DNA of 64,000 nt from Gadus chalcogrammus (lineage: Eukaryota > Chordata > Actinopteri > Gadiformes > Gadidae), in NCBI RefSeq assembly GCF_026213295.1, contig NC_079423.1, positions 12,593,896 to 12,657,895 on the forward strand, written 5' to 3'. Made by a program: the position numbers and the translations under genes. Below are positions 44,921 to 61,511 of this stretch, in pieces. The notes under the pieces were generated by a model that saw nothing but the letters and a program-made list of their open reading frames with translations, was not told where the DNA came from and did no database searches. Each line of letters starts with the position of its first letter. Position 1 is the first letter of the stretch.

Positions 44921-47900
44921 CAGTCTTTAGAATAAATTAATTCCAGTAAGGCAACTTCTAATTTGCTAGGATGATACCTCTGGCATATCACTCAAAGGGC
45001 GGCGACGTTGAGACGTACTAACCATGAGAATGCTTCCTTTGTCGCCTCCTCTACCTTTTAGATTCTCAGGAAAAGGATACATTGTACTCCGGCTTCAATA
45101 TTCATGAGCCAAAAACATTAGACCTGGTGTAGAATACTAAATCCCCCTTGGGCTGGGTCATGTCTGCATAGCCACGTCAAAATTGACATACTTCCAAGAT
45201 GCTCGGCGTCATTACTCTTTCATGAAGTGCACCGGCGGTGTTCTGTGTTCATGTTTAAACCAACAGGTGTCTGTCCACAAGGGTCTCGGAGAGATTGACA
45301 GCAGTGGATGGCAGATTCCATAGTGTGCTGGAGCGATTCTGCAGTCCTTGAATCAGTGAGCTTTCTTGTCCATGCCGCCGCGTCGTGGTGTTCAATTTGC
45401 ACCTGTCAACAACCTATCGCACCATTGGGTTATACGTGTAACCTGAAGTCCCATAAACAGAGCTTTAAGACCATGTTATTCTTCAAGTTGCAGGGTTACA
45501 GGGTATGTTATGTTCAAAATAGAGGGTAAATAAAAATGTGTGAAAGGGTTTAAATTATGAACATTTGTTTTACCAAAACAATAGAAGATTGTTTTGGTAA
45601 ATTCTAATACATGACATGTATTAGAATTTATAGAAATTCTAATACATGTCATTAAGGAGCAGGCAGGGAATAGTCATCCTGCTTGAGGCTGGATACATTG
45701 GGAATCAACCCCAGTTTCTTTCATTTGGGAATCTAAACACTCTAGCCTGGCAGCCCACTAGTATCTAAACGATCCGGCTCACAGTAGACTCTCCCATACT
45801 GGGACACATACTCCAAAGGCATGAGTTACCTTTGCAGATCTCATCATTCCCGCTCCTATTCAATGCTTTTGCGTCCCCTCTTTCACACTTGAAGAGGGTC
45901 TCCCTCAGTGCCTCTAGGGAGGTTATGAAAGACCAAATGAGCTCAACGCTCTTGGTCTATTAGTTCTGGGGAGTCCGTGAGAAAACCATGGAAATTCCCC
46001 TGGTTGCTGATTCAATGCCATGTGTTACAAATCCTAGTCTTTTTTCCGCATTGTCAGCCGATAGGGGGATCAAAGTCTGGCTTTGATCCCTGCTGTGGTT
46101 TCCGTTTGAGTGTTTATCTCTGCACATGCATGTGTCCAGCTTGTGTGTAAAATACACCAATGTTTTGATGAAAGAGTGCGCATCACAGTTTGAAAGAACC
46201 TAGTTTGTATTAGCTTAAACTGGGTGCAATCATGGTGATGATGGTTAAAGTATGAAACACCACATGACAAACAGATGCCTCGCAAGTTGAGTTTAGATTG
46301 TGTGAAGAGTCTTTACGTGAGCTTCAGAAGAGCGTGCAACATTTTGTATTGTGACTCATGGAGAATTATTTACAGCAAGAGAGATAAATATGAGCCATTT
46401 CATTTAAATCACAGGGCGAGTGATAAGACAGGTAAAAAATGATAAGCTATCACCCATGTCATCATGGCTTGTGCCCCTGACTAATGGAGATGGTGTTATG
46501 ATTCTGAAAGGGGATTTTTATGAGAATTAAATTAATTTTCTTCGCAGACTTACCATACAATTTTATTTGAAGCAGGACAAAGAAACCCCAATGGCCTATG
46601 CACAATACAATTTATGGCTTTTATTACAGATAAAGAAAATAGGCAAAAAAAAAAGAAGGCAATATTGTTGTGAATAATTAAAACATGTTTATCAAACATT
46701 TGAACCCATCATTATGCTACACTATAATCTATTCATCGACTAAATTGCTGAAGAAGTACAAACCAAAGTGGACTTATTAAAATGAATCATTCATGTTTGT
46801 GTCAACGTTATGCCCAAGATTTAAATATGAATGCATAAAGATGCCAGAAATATGCATATTCAAGAATTTTCTGAAAATGTTTCTGTATTTCAGTAATGTT
46901 TATATAGAGGTATTGTTAAAGCACCTAGACATGTATCCCCTTTGAACATGGCCTCTAATGGAGGTCCAGCATGAGGGTTATTTGATCTAACAGTGCGGCT
47001 ATGATCCTGACCTTGTTCTTTCATGTTCAGACATGAAGACAGATGATACATGTATCGATGTTCGATGTATCCTCTGCAATATTACATTTTTTTACACTAT
47101 TCTCCTTCTTCTGTTTTTTTTACAGTTATTTTAACAAGGATCAGTCCTTTCCCCCAAAATAAGAAAACAATACAGTCCTCTCTTTGTTGGTTCATTGTGG
47201 ATTACTGAAATACTCAATAGATCTATGCTGGAGCTAAAGCAGCTATATGTTACAAATTACCTGTTGCTAAATCATAAAGTGACCATGATATATCATAAGA
47301 GAATAGGGGAGCATGCTAGTTCAAAATACTGTCTTCTTCGACAACAACGCTACTGCCAGTATGTTCCTCTTTAAAATTACCATTGCGGGTCGGAGTTTTG
47401 TTTTGTTTTGACCTGGGTGTTATGATTCACTATTCTCCATTCTTCAACCGCGGGTTGCCAGATATTAACAAAATTGGTCAACAAACACAGCGTGCTGCAG
47501 CCATGGAAGCCGGCAAGTCCACTGGATCATCTGAGATTGTACTAGATTCTACCTGACCTAAAAAGCCCCATGACTGGAGCCGGGCTAAACAGGGGTAAAT
47601 CGTTGAGTTGCATTTGAAAGATGGGAACAGCTTAGCCCAGAAGAGTTTCGAGACAGATGCCTCCTGAGGAGGTGTATCATTTATAAACAATAAATACATT
47701 TCAAATGTATTCATTAGCTTATCAACACAGGACTTGTCCTTGTATGTTGTGTTTGGCTCGTTTTTTGTGCTCGTGTTTGTTTAGTGTTCTCAACCTGGCA
47801 ACCTGCATAAGCTTCGGGTCTGGGTATTTGGGGGTTGGGCAAAGACAACTCTCCAATATTGTGGATTTGGATGGCAGTATGTTACATATTATACACTTTT

Positions 47901-49008
47901 ACAGCTCTTAGGGGACAGGATTTACCTCCCAGACTCCTCATGTTTACTCCCTGTGATGAAGCAAGTTATGATAATGTAATAGATTAGGAGGTCTATTTAA
48001 CCTGATCAATTTGGTGATATGGAGTCATCTACAAACTAGAACAAAATCTTTGGCAAACATGATTTGTCTGATGTCTGATGCCCAATGGAGGATTCAAATG
48101 GTATCAAGCGAGTTTGTGGCGTAATCCATCAAAAAGCAACAGCTTGTCTCTCAACACTAATCGTCTGTCAGAGATTTGATGCAAAACAAACGCTGGAACC
48201 CATTAAGGCTCAGCAGTTGCCATGGCTTCGTTTTGTGTCAGACATTTGTCGAGCGGTAATTGGGTTAAATTGTCCTTTTTCCAATCAGTCTTTTGTTCAG
48301 CAACGCTTGAAATTGGAGAGAGCCGTAACCTGATGGCGGTTCACTTGGGTTCCGGTCACAAATCACTTTGATTGAGTTGTTAAGTTGTTAAAGCGCTCCC
48401 TATATATAATGCATACAATGTTTTGCATAATTCCACATACCTACTTACTGTGTCTCTCTACTGCTCATACACAGTGGGCGGTTGTCAGAGTTTTCAAGTT
48501 CATTCATCATTTCTTTCTTTGTACTTTCGGGTGCTTTTATTAATCAAACATGGAGAGCTTTGGCTTTTGCGATTTCACTCAGCTTCACTTCAAATTGATC
48601 ACTTCACTTGATTAGCTGCATTTCTAATGCAGTTGTCTTTAAAAGCTGAAAAGTGTTAGGGTGAAGCTTATCTAGAAGAAAAAAGGGCAAATAGTATTGT
48701 ATAAATGACTCAGTACATTTAGCTTTGTCTTTTTCAATCCAATTAATCATATATATGTTATTGTACCATTTAACCTTATAAAAAAATCTACAAAAAGAAA
48801 GATATTCTCCAGGTTATTGTGAGCATTATCAGCCGATTTCCTTTTTTTAAGCAAAGAAATACTTATTATCCCAGGAAATAAAGATGCAAACTATTAATGT
48901 GCTGTGACTTCATTGGCTCAAACTGAGTGAAAAATCGACCCTTTGGGCAAAGTGGGTCTGAACAGCTGGCTAGTTTTCTTATTTAAACTGAGAGGGAGGC
49001 AGAAATGG
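44917..49008 (+). other. pex5l intron 1; no exon recognised
   Basis: Apart from the nested palindrome at 45568-45652, this is AT-rich unique DNA. The segment 48085-48335 is open for 82 codons without known similarity and may be a conserved non-coding element. Confidence 0.45.
45568..45652. repeat. Nested hairpins/palindrome
   Basis: TTTACCAAAACAAT and ATTGTTTTGGTAAA pair around a 5-base loop (45568-45601). They run straight into a 31-bp palindrome (45599-45629) with 15-bp arms AAATTCTAATACATG and a single central base. A third copy of that arm follows at 45634-45648. Function unknown. Confidence 0.9.
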
Positions 49009-52174
<3,166 letters not shown>

Positions 52175-52279
52175 GGCAAGGACTCTAGGGCTGCAGATAA
52201 GACTGTGGCCATGGTCCTGAAGGAGATACCGAGTAAGGCGTCCTCTGAAGGGAAGCCCCTCCTCCCGGTGACTACGAAG
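52175..52279 (+). CDS. pex5l: pex5l exon 2
   Basis: A 105-bp exon, 35 codons, phase 0 at both ends. The acceptor is GTTGTAG/GGC and the donor AAG/GTGGGC. The translation starts GKDSRAADKTVAMVLKEIPS and ends PVTTK, matching the mammalian PEX5L stretch GKGSRAADKAVAMVMKEIP...EEKPLLTM at most positions. It belongs to the variable N-terminal region, which isoforms assemble differently and which decides whether HCN channels are sent to the surface or internalised. EGKPLL fits an ExxxLL dileucine sorting motif. The internal ATG at 52211-52213 lies in GCCATGG, an ideal initiation context, and could start a shorter isoform from messages lacking exon 1. A C-rich tract (52297-52372) follows directly in the intron. 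Confidence 0.9.
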
Positions 52280-53076
52280 GTGGGCAGAACCCCTCAGAAC
52301 ACCCCCCCGCCCCGTCCCCTCCTCCTCCTCTTCCCCCCCTTCCCCTGAACCCCCCCCCCCCTCCTCCCCCATCCCTGGAAGTTCCTCCTTTCATTGGTCC
52401 TAATGAAACGGCCTTGAGCTTCCTATATTTATTATATCATCACACACTATGCTGTCTACTAACAACTCTTATCAGCTTTGCTAGCTGTCGCCCCTGGGGG
52501 TGGGTCTGTTGACTTCAATATCTTTATCACACGGGTGTACATCTATATGCTATGGGGTAAGTGCTTCCGCACTTAATCGTTTTGTACATTCATTTAAAAA
52601 CATGAACACAGTTTTACGGGAAAGGGGTTAAATTGTCTTTTAGTTTCTGAAACAAGTGGTCTTGAACCTTTTAGAAAGAATTGATGAGTTTGATATTGTC
52701 ACAAAGCAATTACGGTAGTTGAACTCACCTTTTCAACCAAACACTAACAGTGCATTTAGTTATTACTGAAACTCCCAGAGGCTTGTCTGTAATTTTCTGC
52801 CATGTCCCTTTCGCCCATTTTCTAATTAGGTTAGACGCACTTTGTGAACTTACTTTAACCTCATGAGCAGCCTCATCTTAGAAGGAAAATGTAACTTATA
52901 AAATGAAACATAATTTGGTATCTTCCTATAGTTGTCTGTACACTTTAACTGTTCCCGTAGTTCCTGTAGTAGATTTACCGGTATCTTGCTGTGCTTTAAG
53001 GTTTCCATTTTTTGTTGAAAGTAGGGGTAAAGCAAAGGCCATGCAATGCTGTTGTGCTCATGTGCTTGATTGCTTT

Positions 53077-53079
<3 letters not shown>
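52280..53079 (+). other. pex5l intron 2 start; C-rich tract
   Basis: 52297-52372 is almost entirely C and T with several C runs. The remainder is AT-rich with no recognised feature. Confidence 0.6.

Positions 53080-53172
<93 letters not shown>
53080..53172. repeat. (TG)n microsatellite
   Basis: A pure TG array of about 93 bases, followed by a GTGC-rich degenerate stretch to about 53235. Confidence 0.97.
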
Positions 53173-53173
<1 letters not shown>

Positions 53174-53885
53174 ACGTACGTGAGGCGTGCGGTCGTGCGT
53201 GCCTGTGTGCGTGCCTGCCTCCGTGCGTGCGTTGGATTGCGCTGTGCCATTTATGTCCTTTACGCCGTCGTTTTTATAATTGATGCGATTGATTGTTCTT
53301 GTTTCTCATCTTTTATCTGCTTGTGTGCAGCTTAGTTTCTGCAGCATGTTTTCTAAATCGCAATGATATGGTAAACAGCCGACAATCATTCAATCCCTCT
53401 AGCTAAAACCCTGTTTTGCCCTCTAACACACGCAATGCCCGTTGTCACACAAATCTTAACCAATGAAGAACATGAGGCCCTTTGAAGGATGGCAGGTTAA
53501 GAACGCAAATACGCCTTGCCTTGTTGGTGGAGCAGCTCATTGAATACATTGCATAAAGGCCAAGGGTTGTATTGCCTCCGTAGACTGCGGGATAAGCTGC
53601 AATCCCTCAACATAGTCAGTGGAAAAAGAGTGACATGACAGCCACATAATGCTCACTCCAGCTCCCAGGGACTCTGCCATTCGACCACGGACCATGTCAA
53701 AACCTAAAGGTGTGTTTCACGCACTAGCACCTCTGCGGCCGCTCCGTCCCCATAGAGTTACATCGATCGATAACAGCGTGACTCTGGCTCAATACAGGCC
53801 CTGTTTTTAATGTTGCGACAATCTGCAAATAGCAATACTTTCGACCTTTCATTATTTGTAAAGTCAACAGGGGGACAGGGGGGCC

Positions 53886-53887
<2 letters not shown>

Positions 53888-53964
<77 letters not shown>

Positions 53965-53991
53965 AACCCCCCCCCCCCCCCCTCCCCCCCT
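53888..53991. repeat. (TG)38 followed by C homopolymer
   Basis: A TG array (53888-53963) is separated by CAA from a C run of about 25 bases with one T. The combination mirrors the TG/G array at 13438-13507. Confidence 0.95.
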
Positions 53992-54919
53992 TCCCGTGGT
54001 GGTTTACTTTGAATTTTAAATGCACACTAATCCATGAGTAAATGCCCATCAACGTTGGATCCATTTATTTATTCTAATTTGACATTTGTTGATTAATTAA
54101 CTAATACTCATCTGCATCATGATCTTGTCATGATGAAGGCAAATTCAAACTTCCGTCTCTTTGCTAATGTTTTCAAGAAATCATCTTTTAAATAATTTAC
54201 ATCATCAGCAAGACTTCCTTAAAAGTGACCTCATTGTGAAGTATTTCATTCATCAACAGACGAAATGAGAGTTGCATCCCATCCTTCACTCACTCTCTCA
54301 CACACACACACAACGACACACAAAAACACACAGACACACATAAACACACAAACTTTCAGCAGCTGTTGCCTTTTTCATGCCTGAACCATTTGCCCAAAAT
54401 ACAAGTCTTAATTTGTAGAAGAGTTTAGCAGCCGTAATTAGTTCAATATGTTGTGTAGTTAAAACTGCCTCCTTTAAATGCGCCAAAGTTTATGATCCTA
54501 TTCGCTTGCTCATGATGCTTTCATCCATCATCTGGCATAAGAAGTTTAAAATAAGATGTATTTAGCATGAATTAACCATCCTCATCTTCAACAATTATAG
54601 ACATCCATCCACCGTCTATCCATTTCATCTTCCTGGGTGTATTGATAATGTGTGGTGGAAGGTAAGTGCTAAACGATTGAAGATGATCCACAAACATGAA
54701 TTCACGAGTGCTTCACAGAAAGGTCTCAGGGTGGGATACTAATGCTGTCTTAACATCCCGGTAGAACAAGAAATAGTGTATTTTAGGTCTGCAATGCATG
54801 GTCGATATGATGTCACCGGAAGTCTTCATCTCTTTGTCGAGCAATGCATGCAGATGTTGTCAATCTGAATGCACACAGGTTTGCGTACCTTCCATGTGGC
54901 TTAGCTGAGATGTTTGAGC
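53992..54919 (+). other. pex5l intron 2; short (CA)n
   Basis: An interrupted CA array at 54299-54352. Otherwise AT-rich unique DNA without a recognised feature. Confidence 0.5.
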
Positions 54920-55290
54920 AATAATAATAAATAATAATAATAATTTTATTTAAAGGGCGCCTTTCAAGACACTCAAGGTCACCTTACAGAGCATAAAGTT
55001 ATAAGACAGAGGTTAAACATGAAGAATTAATAACACTCAAAAGACGACTAAAGTGAAGGGGGGGACCTCACTAACCACCACCAATATGTAGCACCCACTT
55101 GGGTGATGCACGGCGACCAATCGACGCCCGAACGCTCACTACACACCAGCTTGAGGTGGAGAGTTAGGGATGAGGTGGAGAGTGAGGGAAAAGAACATTT
55201 AAACTATCGACAAATTCCCAGTAACAATCCGTCCAAGAAACATAGAAGACAGTGTGGGGAGACAGGACGGAGAGACTGTCAGGCGCTTGT
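54920..55290 (+). mobile_element. Teleost interspersed repeat
   Basis: An AATAAT tract leads into TTTTATTTAAAGGGCGCCTT and ACTCAAGGTCACCTTACAG. Next come GGACCTCACTAACCACC, a CACTTGGGTGATGCACGGC segment and CGCTCACTACACACCAGC. I recognise this order from abundant dispersed repeats in many fish. The copy has no reading frame of note, and its class (SINE or LINE tail) is uncertain. Confidence 0.7.
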
Positions 55291-55903
55291 TCACGGAGAA
55301 TCATGCGGCCCGCATTATATAAGAAAGTTTCAAAGCTAAGACAAGAGGGAACGAGGGGGAAAAAAATTGTCAATACCCCAAACTATGCTCCTGTAAGGGG
55401 GGCACAGTGTAGGGATTAGCAAAAAAAAACACCTCAACACATAAGCATCACATGCAATAGGTGTTGACTCCCCATACAGATGATGGGTGGTTTTGCTGAC
55501 GACTGCTCTTTGACTCAATGCACCTTCCGATCACACTCAAATTCCATGGCAGTGAACGTAAACAGGTGTTGGCTTGTCTTTTTAAACAAGCAGCAGAAAA
55601 CAAAAAACCTTTGGCTGTTTGTAAGGGCGTGTCGGCATTAGGGAAAACCCTCCCCAATCACCACAACAGAGTAATCAGACCACAACCTTGGCACATATGA
55701 TCAAGGCTTTGATGTTTGTTTTTTTGTTGTTGGATAAAACATAAAAATATCAAGGACAACCATCGTCTCATATCGCTAGCAAGAGGAGGCAATTATCCAG
55801 CAAGTGTAGCATAACAAAATGTAATTACGCGATCAAAATCCTAAATTTTCTGCTTTGATTTTATTCCTGTTAAGGTAAAGCATCACTAAACCCCCTCCAC
55901 ACA

Positions 55904-55940
<37 letters not shown>

Positions 55941-58007
55941 ACGCACACAAACACACACACACACAAACCTTAATCACCCACGCCCCTGGGAGTCTTACGT
56001 GTCAAACTGTTCCTCTGTTCTCCTGACAACTGCTTCCGAGGGCATCTCCAGGAGTCGTGCCCAGGTGGCACAATTAGCTGGAGTTTTCCTTTACATAATA
56101 TTTTAGCTCCCCTCCCCACACACAATGGCAGGCAGCCCTTTATATTTTGGTAAACAATGTGGCAGGGAGATCTGCATAGGACAGGGTCATAATAAAAATG
56201 GTACGAAGGGGAAGCCCCACAGGGGACGAAAGCCTAACCTCAGCATGGAGTGAGTAATGAAAGGACACACTGCTCAGAATGCTCCCCTGGGTCGCTGCCC
56301 CCTCCAGTGAGCCTGTTAAAAACCCCAGCATGCTTTACCTGTTATTGCTGTCGGTGGACAGAACGGGTAACTCACTAGAGATAGTGGAGCTTGCTCGTCA
56401 TGCAACTATACTTAATAATGTTAATAATAATAATGTACTTGTGTATAATAATATATACGAGCTCATTATTCTATGACATGCTCTGTGGAAATGTGCTTGG
56501 AAATGTGCTGACATGGGGTATGTCTTTCAGCTCTTTGGTCTTGGCAATAGCATGCCTGCCCACACATGAAGCCATGACCTTGTTTGGACAAATTAAGTGT
56601 TTTGTCATCCGTCTTCAAGGTTGTCTCTTGTCCATACCACTGGAGATTGGAGCTACATTCCTACCTTTGACATTTTACTACAGCGCTCTTCTACCCACTG
56701 ACAGATATACAATTTTGTAACCATTATTCATGGAGCACAGGCGCGTTATTGACTGGGTTTTATGTGGTGAAGATATTCTTGCTCTTTTGCTTGTCCCCCC
56801 CGCCACTCAGTGCTCACTTGAAGTTCATGAAGAATTCGAAAGAGTGGTTAAAATAGCGGTGACTTTTTAAGATTTGCATACATATTTTATGTATTTATGA
56901 ACTCTCAATTACCCAAAGAGGAATGCTAGCAATCTATTTATTTTGCTGGTCTTGTTGGCTTAACATTTCACTTCTTTAAAAATAAGATCAGAATCCCAGT
57001 GAAACTAATGGTCTCTATTGTATCCACCGGAAAAGCACAGCCACAGAAAAACGTGGTATGTGAAGCATTTATAAATAATGAGTTGGGTGGAATCATACTT
57101 TCCAATTAAAATGGCCCTTCCACATTCTGTTCTGGGACACATTCAGTCCTTAATATAATCCCAGTGAATATTTCCTATTGATGGTATCAGAGTTGTTTTA
57201 CTTTACTATTTGTGTATAAACCTTATGTAATCAATGAAGCACAAGTTGGCAAGACCTGTGATATCAACAGTCTGGTAAGACTGCACTCATTCTGGTCGGT
57301 CGCAAGGACAACAGAGACATTGAGACAGCTAATCATCTCATAACTAAATATGTATCATACGACAACACAGTGTATGACAACACTGTCTCCTATTTTACAA
57401 TGAGATGTCTAATGCTAAAACATTGAATTCTTTGAATGGTTGATTTTATACAAATATTTGTTCATGTCGTGCCTACTTTCAAATTAAACCAATGCCATAG
57501 GCGCGTTCAGCATGGTGGGTTTGGATATGCGGCATAAAGGCGAACCCTGTTCATTGCTCATGGTTTTTTATCCCCCCCAGAGCTCAATTATTCTTGCACT
57601 GTCAGCATTCTCCGGTCACAGCATGCCATGCCAGTACACAGAGTAGAGAAACATCATGTTTTGTTCCGTTTACACGAAAAGCTACCAACAGCCATTTTTA
57701 AACTCATATCCTTGATAGTATTGTACATAGTACAACTGACTGGATAATCCAAATGCGCATCCACAAGATTACTTAAAAGGCAGTGAAGCCATAGTCGTTT
57801 TTGATTGTTTTAACCGTGGTCAATATGTCCTATGAATGTCCACATAGTAAACTATTATATTTTGTCACTGGTACGTAAATATGACGTTATTAAGAGAAAA
57901 AAGGGGTAAAATCATAGGTTTTTGCCAATCGATCCCCTCTTCCTTTTGTGACATCAAATTGCCCTAAAGTATATTCTGGATTCTTGAAACTTACATAGAT
58001 TGCTATA
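55291..58007 (+). other. pex5l intron 2; short (CA)n, nothing else
   Basis: A CA array with interruptions at about 55905-55968. The rest is AT-rich unique DNA. Confidence 0.5.
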
Positions 58008-58516
58008 TTAAAGGTTGGGTATGGGATTTGCGAAATGCCAGCAGATTTTGAAAATACACAACTCAAATGGTCCTACCCCCTCTCCTTCAACGCTGACTCT
58101 GACTCCACCCATTCCAAGTACATGGACACGCAATCATGCACGAGCGAACACAGATGCGCGAGAGCGAGTCATTTGCTAGTTAGCTAGCTCCAGTAGCTAC
58201 CGCAGGATAACAACAAACAGAAGCTTGCTCTGGGTCACGAGGTTTGAGTACGTGCACGAAGGGGTCGCACGCGGGGCGCGGGGGAGGGGGAGTGCAGTAC
58301 GACCGTTTGATTGACGTACTTACTGTCCAATGCAACTCGGTGGCTCTGGAAATCATTGGCTGGAGTTTTTCGAGCCCTGCCCGTTCCACAGATGGCTGAC
58401 TTGTTTAATTATCATGTCAGTACTTCTAACTCAGTGGCTGTAAGTGGGTTATGATAAGGATTTCAAGTAATTTTGCAAAAATTGCCAAAAAAGCGAATTC
58501 CATACCCAACCTTTAA
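58008..58516. mobile_element. MITE of a TTAA-targeting superfamily
   Basis: The 501-bp element (58012-58512) is flanked on both sides by TTAA (58008-58011 and 58513-58516). Terminal inverted repeats begin AGGTTGGGTATGG on the left and are matched by CCATACCCAACCT on the right, 13 perfect bases and partial similarity beyond. TTAA duplication points to piggyBac or Kolobok. The interior is GC-richer than its surroundings and has no transposase frame, so it is a non-autonomous copy. Confidence 0.82.
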
Positions 58517-61224
58517 CAATCATATTCGACGCATCAACAGATACAAAAAATAAAAGCGACAGTATAGCTTTTCGGACACTTATATTATAACGCCGTGGTG
58601 TGTGTCGCCTTGACGAGCTCCATCTGGGCAGCGGTTGATCTTGATGTCTGCGTCAGAGAGAGGGTCAGGTTTCGCGGACACTTTTGCGTACAGTGATACA
58701 TGTGTGTTCATATATAGACAACATGGCTCATTATAACGCTCATACACAAAGAAGTATCACAAACGATGCCTCAAAAAGTATCACAAAGTTGGCTTGGGTC
58801 GTAACCATGGGGATAACACGCCCCCCTCCTTTCTAGACACCTAAACACATGGTTGAATCCTCCTAGTGTTCAAACCTGAGCTGGTAGTTGCATTATTAAC
58901 ATCATCATAACATCATCATTCAAAATGGATGAACATTTCCTCCATTCAAAATAAACATGTGAAAGATATTCCCTTTTTTCTTCTTGTGACGGGTGAATTA
59001 GGTAATTGTAATATAGTTCAGTTCAAACAGGCTGCCAATCCGGAAGTGTACAACATCAACATCTGTCTAAGTTTCACTCAGACCAGGAGATTGGCACATT
59101 GGCACATTACACTCCTTGGCATATTACATATCAGGCATAGGGCAGGTTCACAGCCCCTTTCCATCGGTAGTAATTAATGTTTTAGTAGCGTCATGAAAAT
59201 TGTCCTTGCGTCATAATACCCCGACCGTGAGTAGAAAGGGCAAAGGTCACGTTTGCCGGCATATTGTCAGCACTACACAGGCCAACAATGATCGTAACAG
59301 AGTAGCCCAGGCAAGAGAAGCCTTAAAGCAAGCCCAACACACAAAGCATAAACTGGAAACAAGGGTGCCCAGAGCAAACTTTAAACAAATCCAAACGATT
59401 GGAGCCTTTTACAACCGATTTCTTAGCCTGTATAGCATGGTTATCTAGCTGATAAGCATTTGCACGGTTTGGAACATCAGATGGGAAATATTAGAGAACA
59501 ACACCATCCATCAGTATCACCGGCACACCATATCTCATCTTCGATATCCGTCTGTTTACCACTTTGCATAATCACCTCTAACCCTGAAAATCCTCCCAAT
59601 GTGTAGGGGACAGGGAGATGTAAACACACGCTAACACAGTGTCACACATTGACCACATTGTTGAGAGGCATATCGCTCGCGGATCCCTACAGCTATATAG
59701 GAAGACCGCCGTTGGGTTCAGATCCAGTCATTTTTCAGCTACCCCCTAACCAACAGATTATTACTTTCCGACTGAGGTTGGGAGCCTCTCAGAGATTGTG
59801 GTTACGTGCACTGGGTTCATTCTTATGGATTGAAGCGGCTGTACGCCTGTGAACAAGGTCTGCTGTGAACGACAGGCATCACCAACAAAATCGAATAACG
59901 ATCCAAAACCATTCGGGAAGTACATCTGTCTGGTTGATGGCTGGGAAAAGTCTGCTTGTTCTATCTTCATGGCGCGTTTCTAAAATCCAATTTGAGAGAA
60001 CATTCTTTAAATGAGGAAGAAGAACATAAAAAAAAAAACGTAATAATAATGCCTTGCCTTTAGGATATAATTTGCTAATTAAAATAAATATGACCTACTG
60101 AACTGGATTTAAAATATGTTCAGTTGTTAGTCGTCTGAGCGGCTTTAGCGGTGGGAGTCTGGCTTACTAAAGTTCACCTGAACAGCAGGGTGACTTCCCA
60201 ACCCCTTTGTGACCTTCCATTCAGAGGACGGCTGTCAGACGACAGGGATCACCTAGGATGGAAGTTCACTACCCCCACAACCCCTGCGTGGATGTCAGTG
60301 GATTTCAGATCAACCTAACATATCGAGTCTGACTCGGTAACGACGATTTTGAATGTTGAATTAAAGTTTCCGAAGACATGCGGCTTCCATAGTATGCGAG
60401 AAGGCCGTGTTCCAATTATCACAAAGCAAATTGTCGGTTTGATCAATGTGCAAAGTTTTGATGAAATTGGGCTGCAGGACTGGCACCCGAAGAGTTTCAT
60501 GTTTCTTTTCATGTTTATCAAAGGCTTGTAACGGCTAATCACACTCACACCTGGTGGTATAATATGTCACCCACCGGCCCGTTATTATCAGGAGGTGTAG
60601 CTTATGGGTAACTTTCGGCCTCATTTAAACTTTAAAATGGCAGCAGACAATCATACCCAGTTACGTGGTTTATTATGACAACCGATCGCAATCAAATCGA
60701 TGTGATGGGCACACCACTCTACTGGGAACTTCAGCTGTGATGGAAGGATATCTGATTACATTATGTTCCTGGCCTGATTGGAGGACATGTCTCATGGAGT
60801 ACTGTAGTTGAACAAGTCAAGAAGGAGTATTGCAGGGAAGAGACTTGAGCTGCCCATGAAGACGTCACTTATCACATCTCTTCATCTGCCCTTACGTTAC
60901 GTCCAAAAATACTGATTTTATTCTACATTTTTTCCTCAAAACTAATAACCATTGCATTCATCCAAAATCTGGTCATCGACATTAATCATAGTCGACATTA
61001 TTGTTAAAAATGCGTTATTTTTAATACTTCAATTAATGTCATTGGGTCAGAGAAGATCATTCAACAACCCTGAAGACCTTGAGGAGCACTGCTTATTTAA
61101 CTTTACTACGGCACACCCCCCACCCCTACCCCGGTCCCCACCCCAGCATGACGTCAGGTCACCAGGTCAAGGTGCATGCAGGACTCTGATCCAATCCTCC
61201 TCTCTCTGCCTGTGATCCCCACAG
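58517..61224 (+). other. pex5l intron 2, 3' part; nothing recognised
   Basis: Unique AT-rich DNA ending in the exon 3 acceptor (TGTGATCCCCACAG). No additional exon was identified. Confidence 0.5.
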
Positions 61225-61339
61225 CTGGTGAGCGAGCAACAGGAGAGCCGGCCACTACTCAGCCCCTCCATCGACGACTTCCTGTGCGAGACCAAGTGTG
61301 ATGGCTCCCGCCCTCGCCCCGTCACGTCCAACACTGCTG
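61225..61339 (+). CDS. pex5l: pex5l exon 3
   Basis: A 115-bp exon, entering in phase 0 after ATCCCCACAG and leaving in phase 1 at GCTG/GTAGGG. The product reads LVSEQQESRPLLSPSIDDF followed by LCETKCDGSRPRPVTSNTA, nearly identical to mammalian PEX5L (LVNEQQESRPLLSPSIDDF...ARPVTSNTA). This is the best conserved N-terminal stretch of the protein. ESRPLL repeats the ExxxLL pattern seen in exon 2, so the two exons together offer two dileucine-like signals. A (CT)n array begins only 28 bases after the donor, which is an unusual setting for a 5' splice site. Confidence 0.95.
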
Positions 61340-61364
61340 GTAGGGTGCATCATCACCTTCACAA

Positions 61365-61509
<145 letters not shown>

Positions 61510-61511
61510 GG

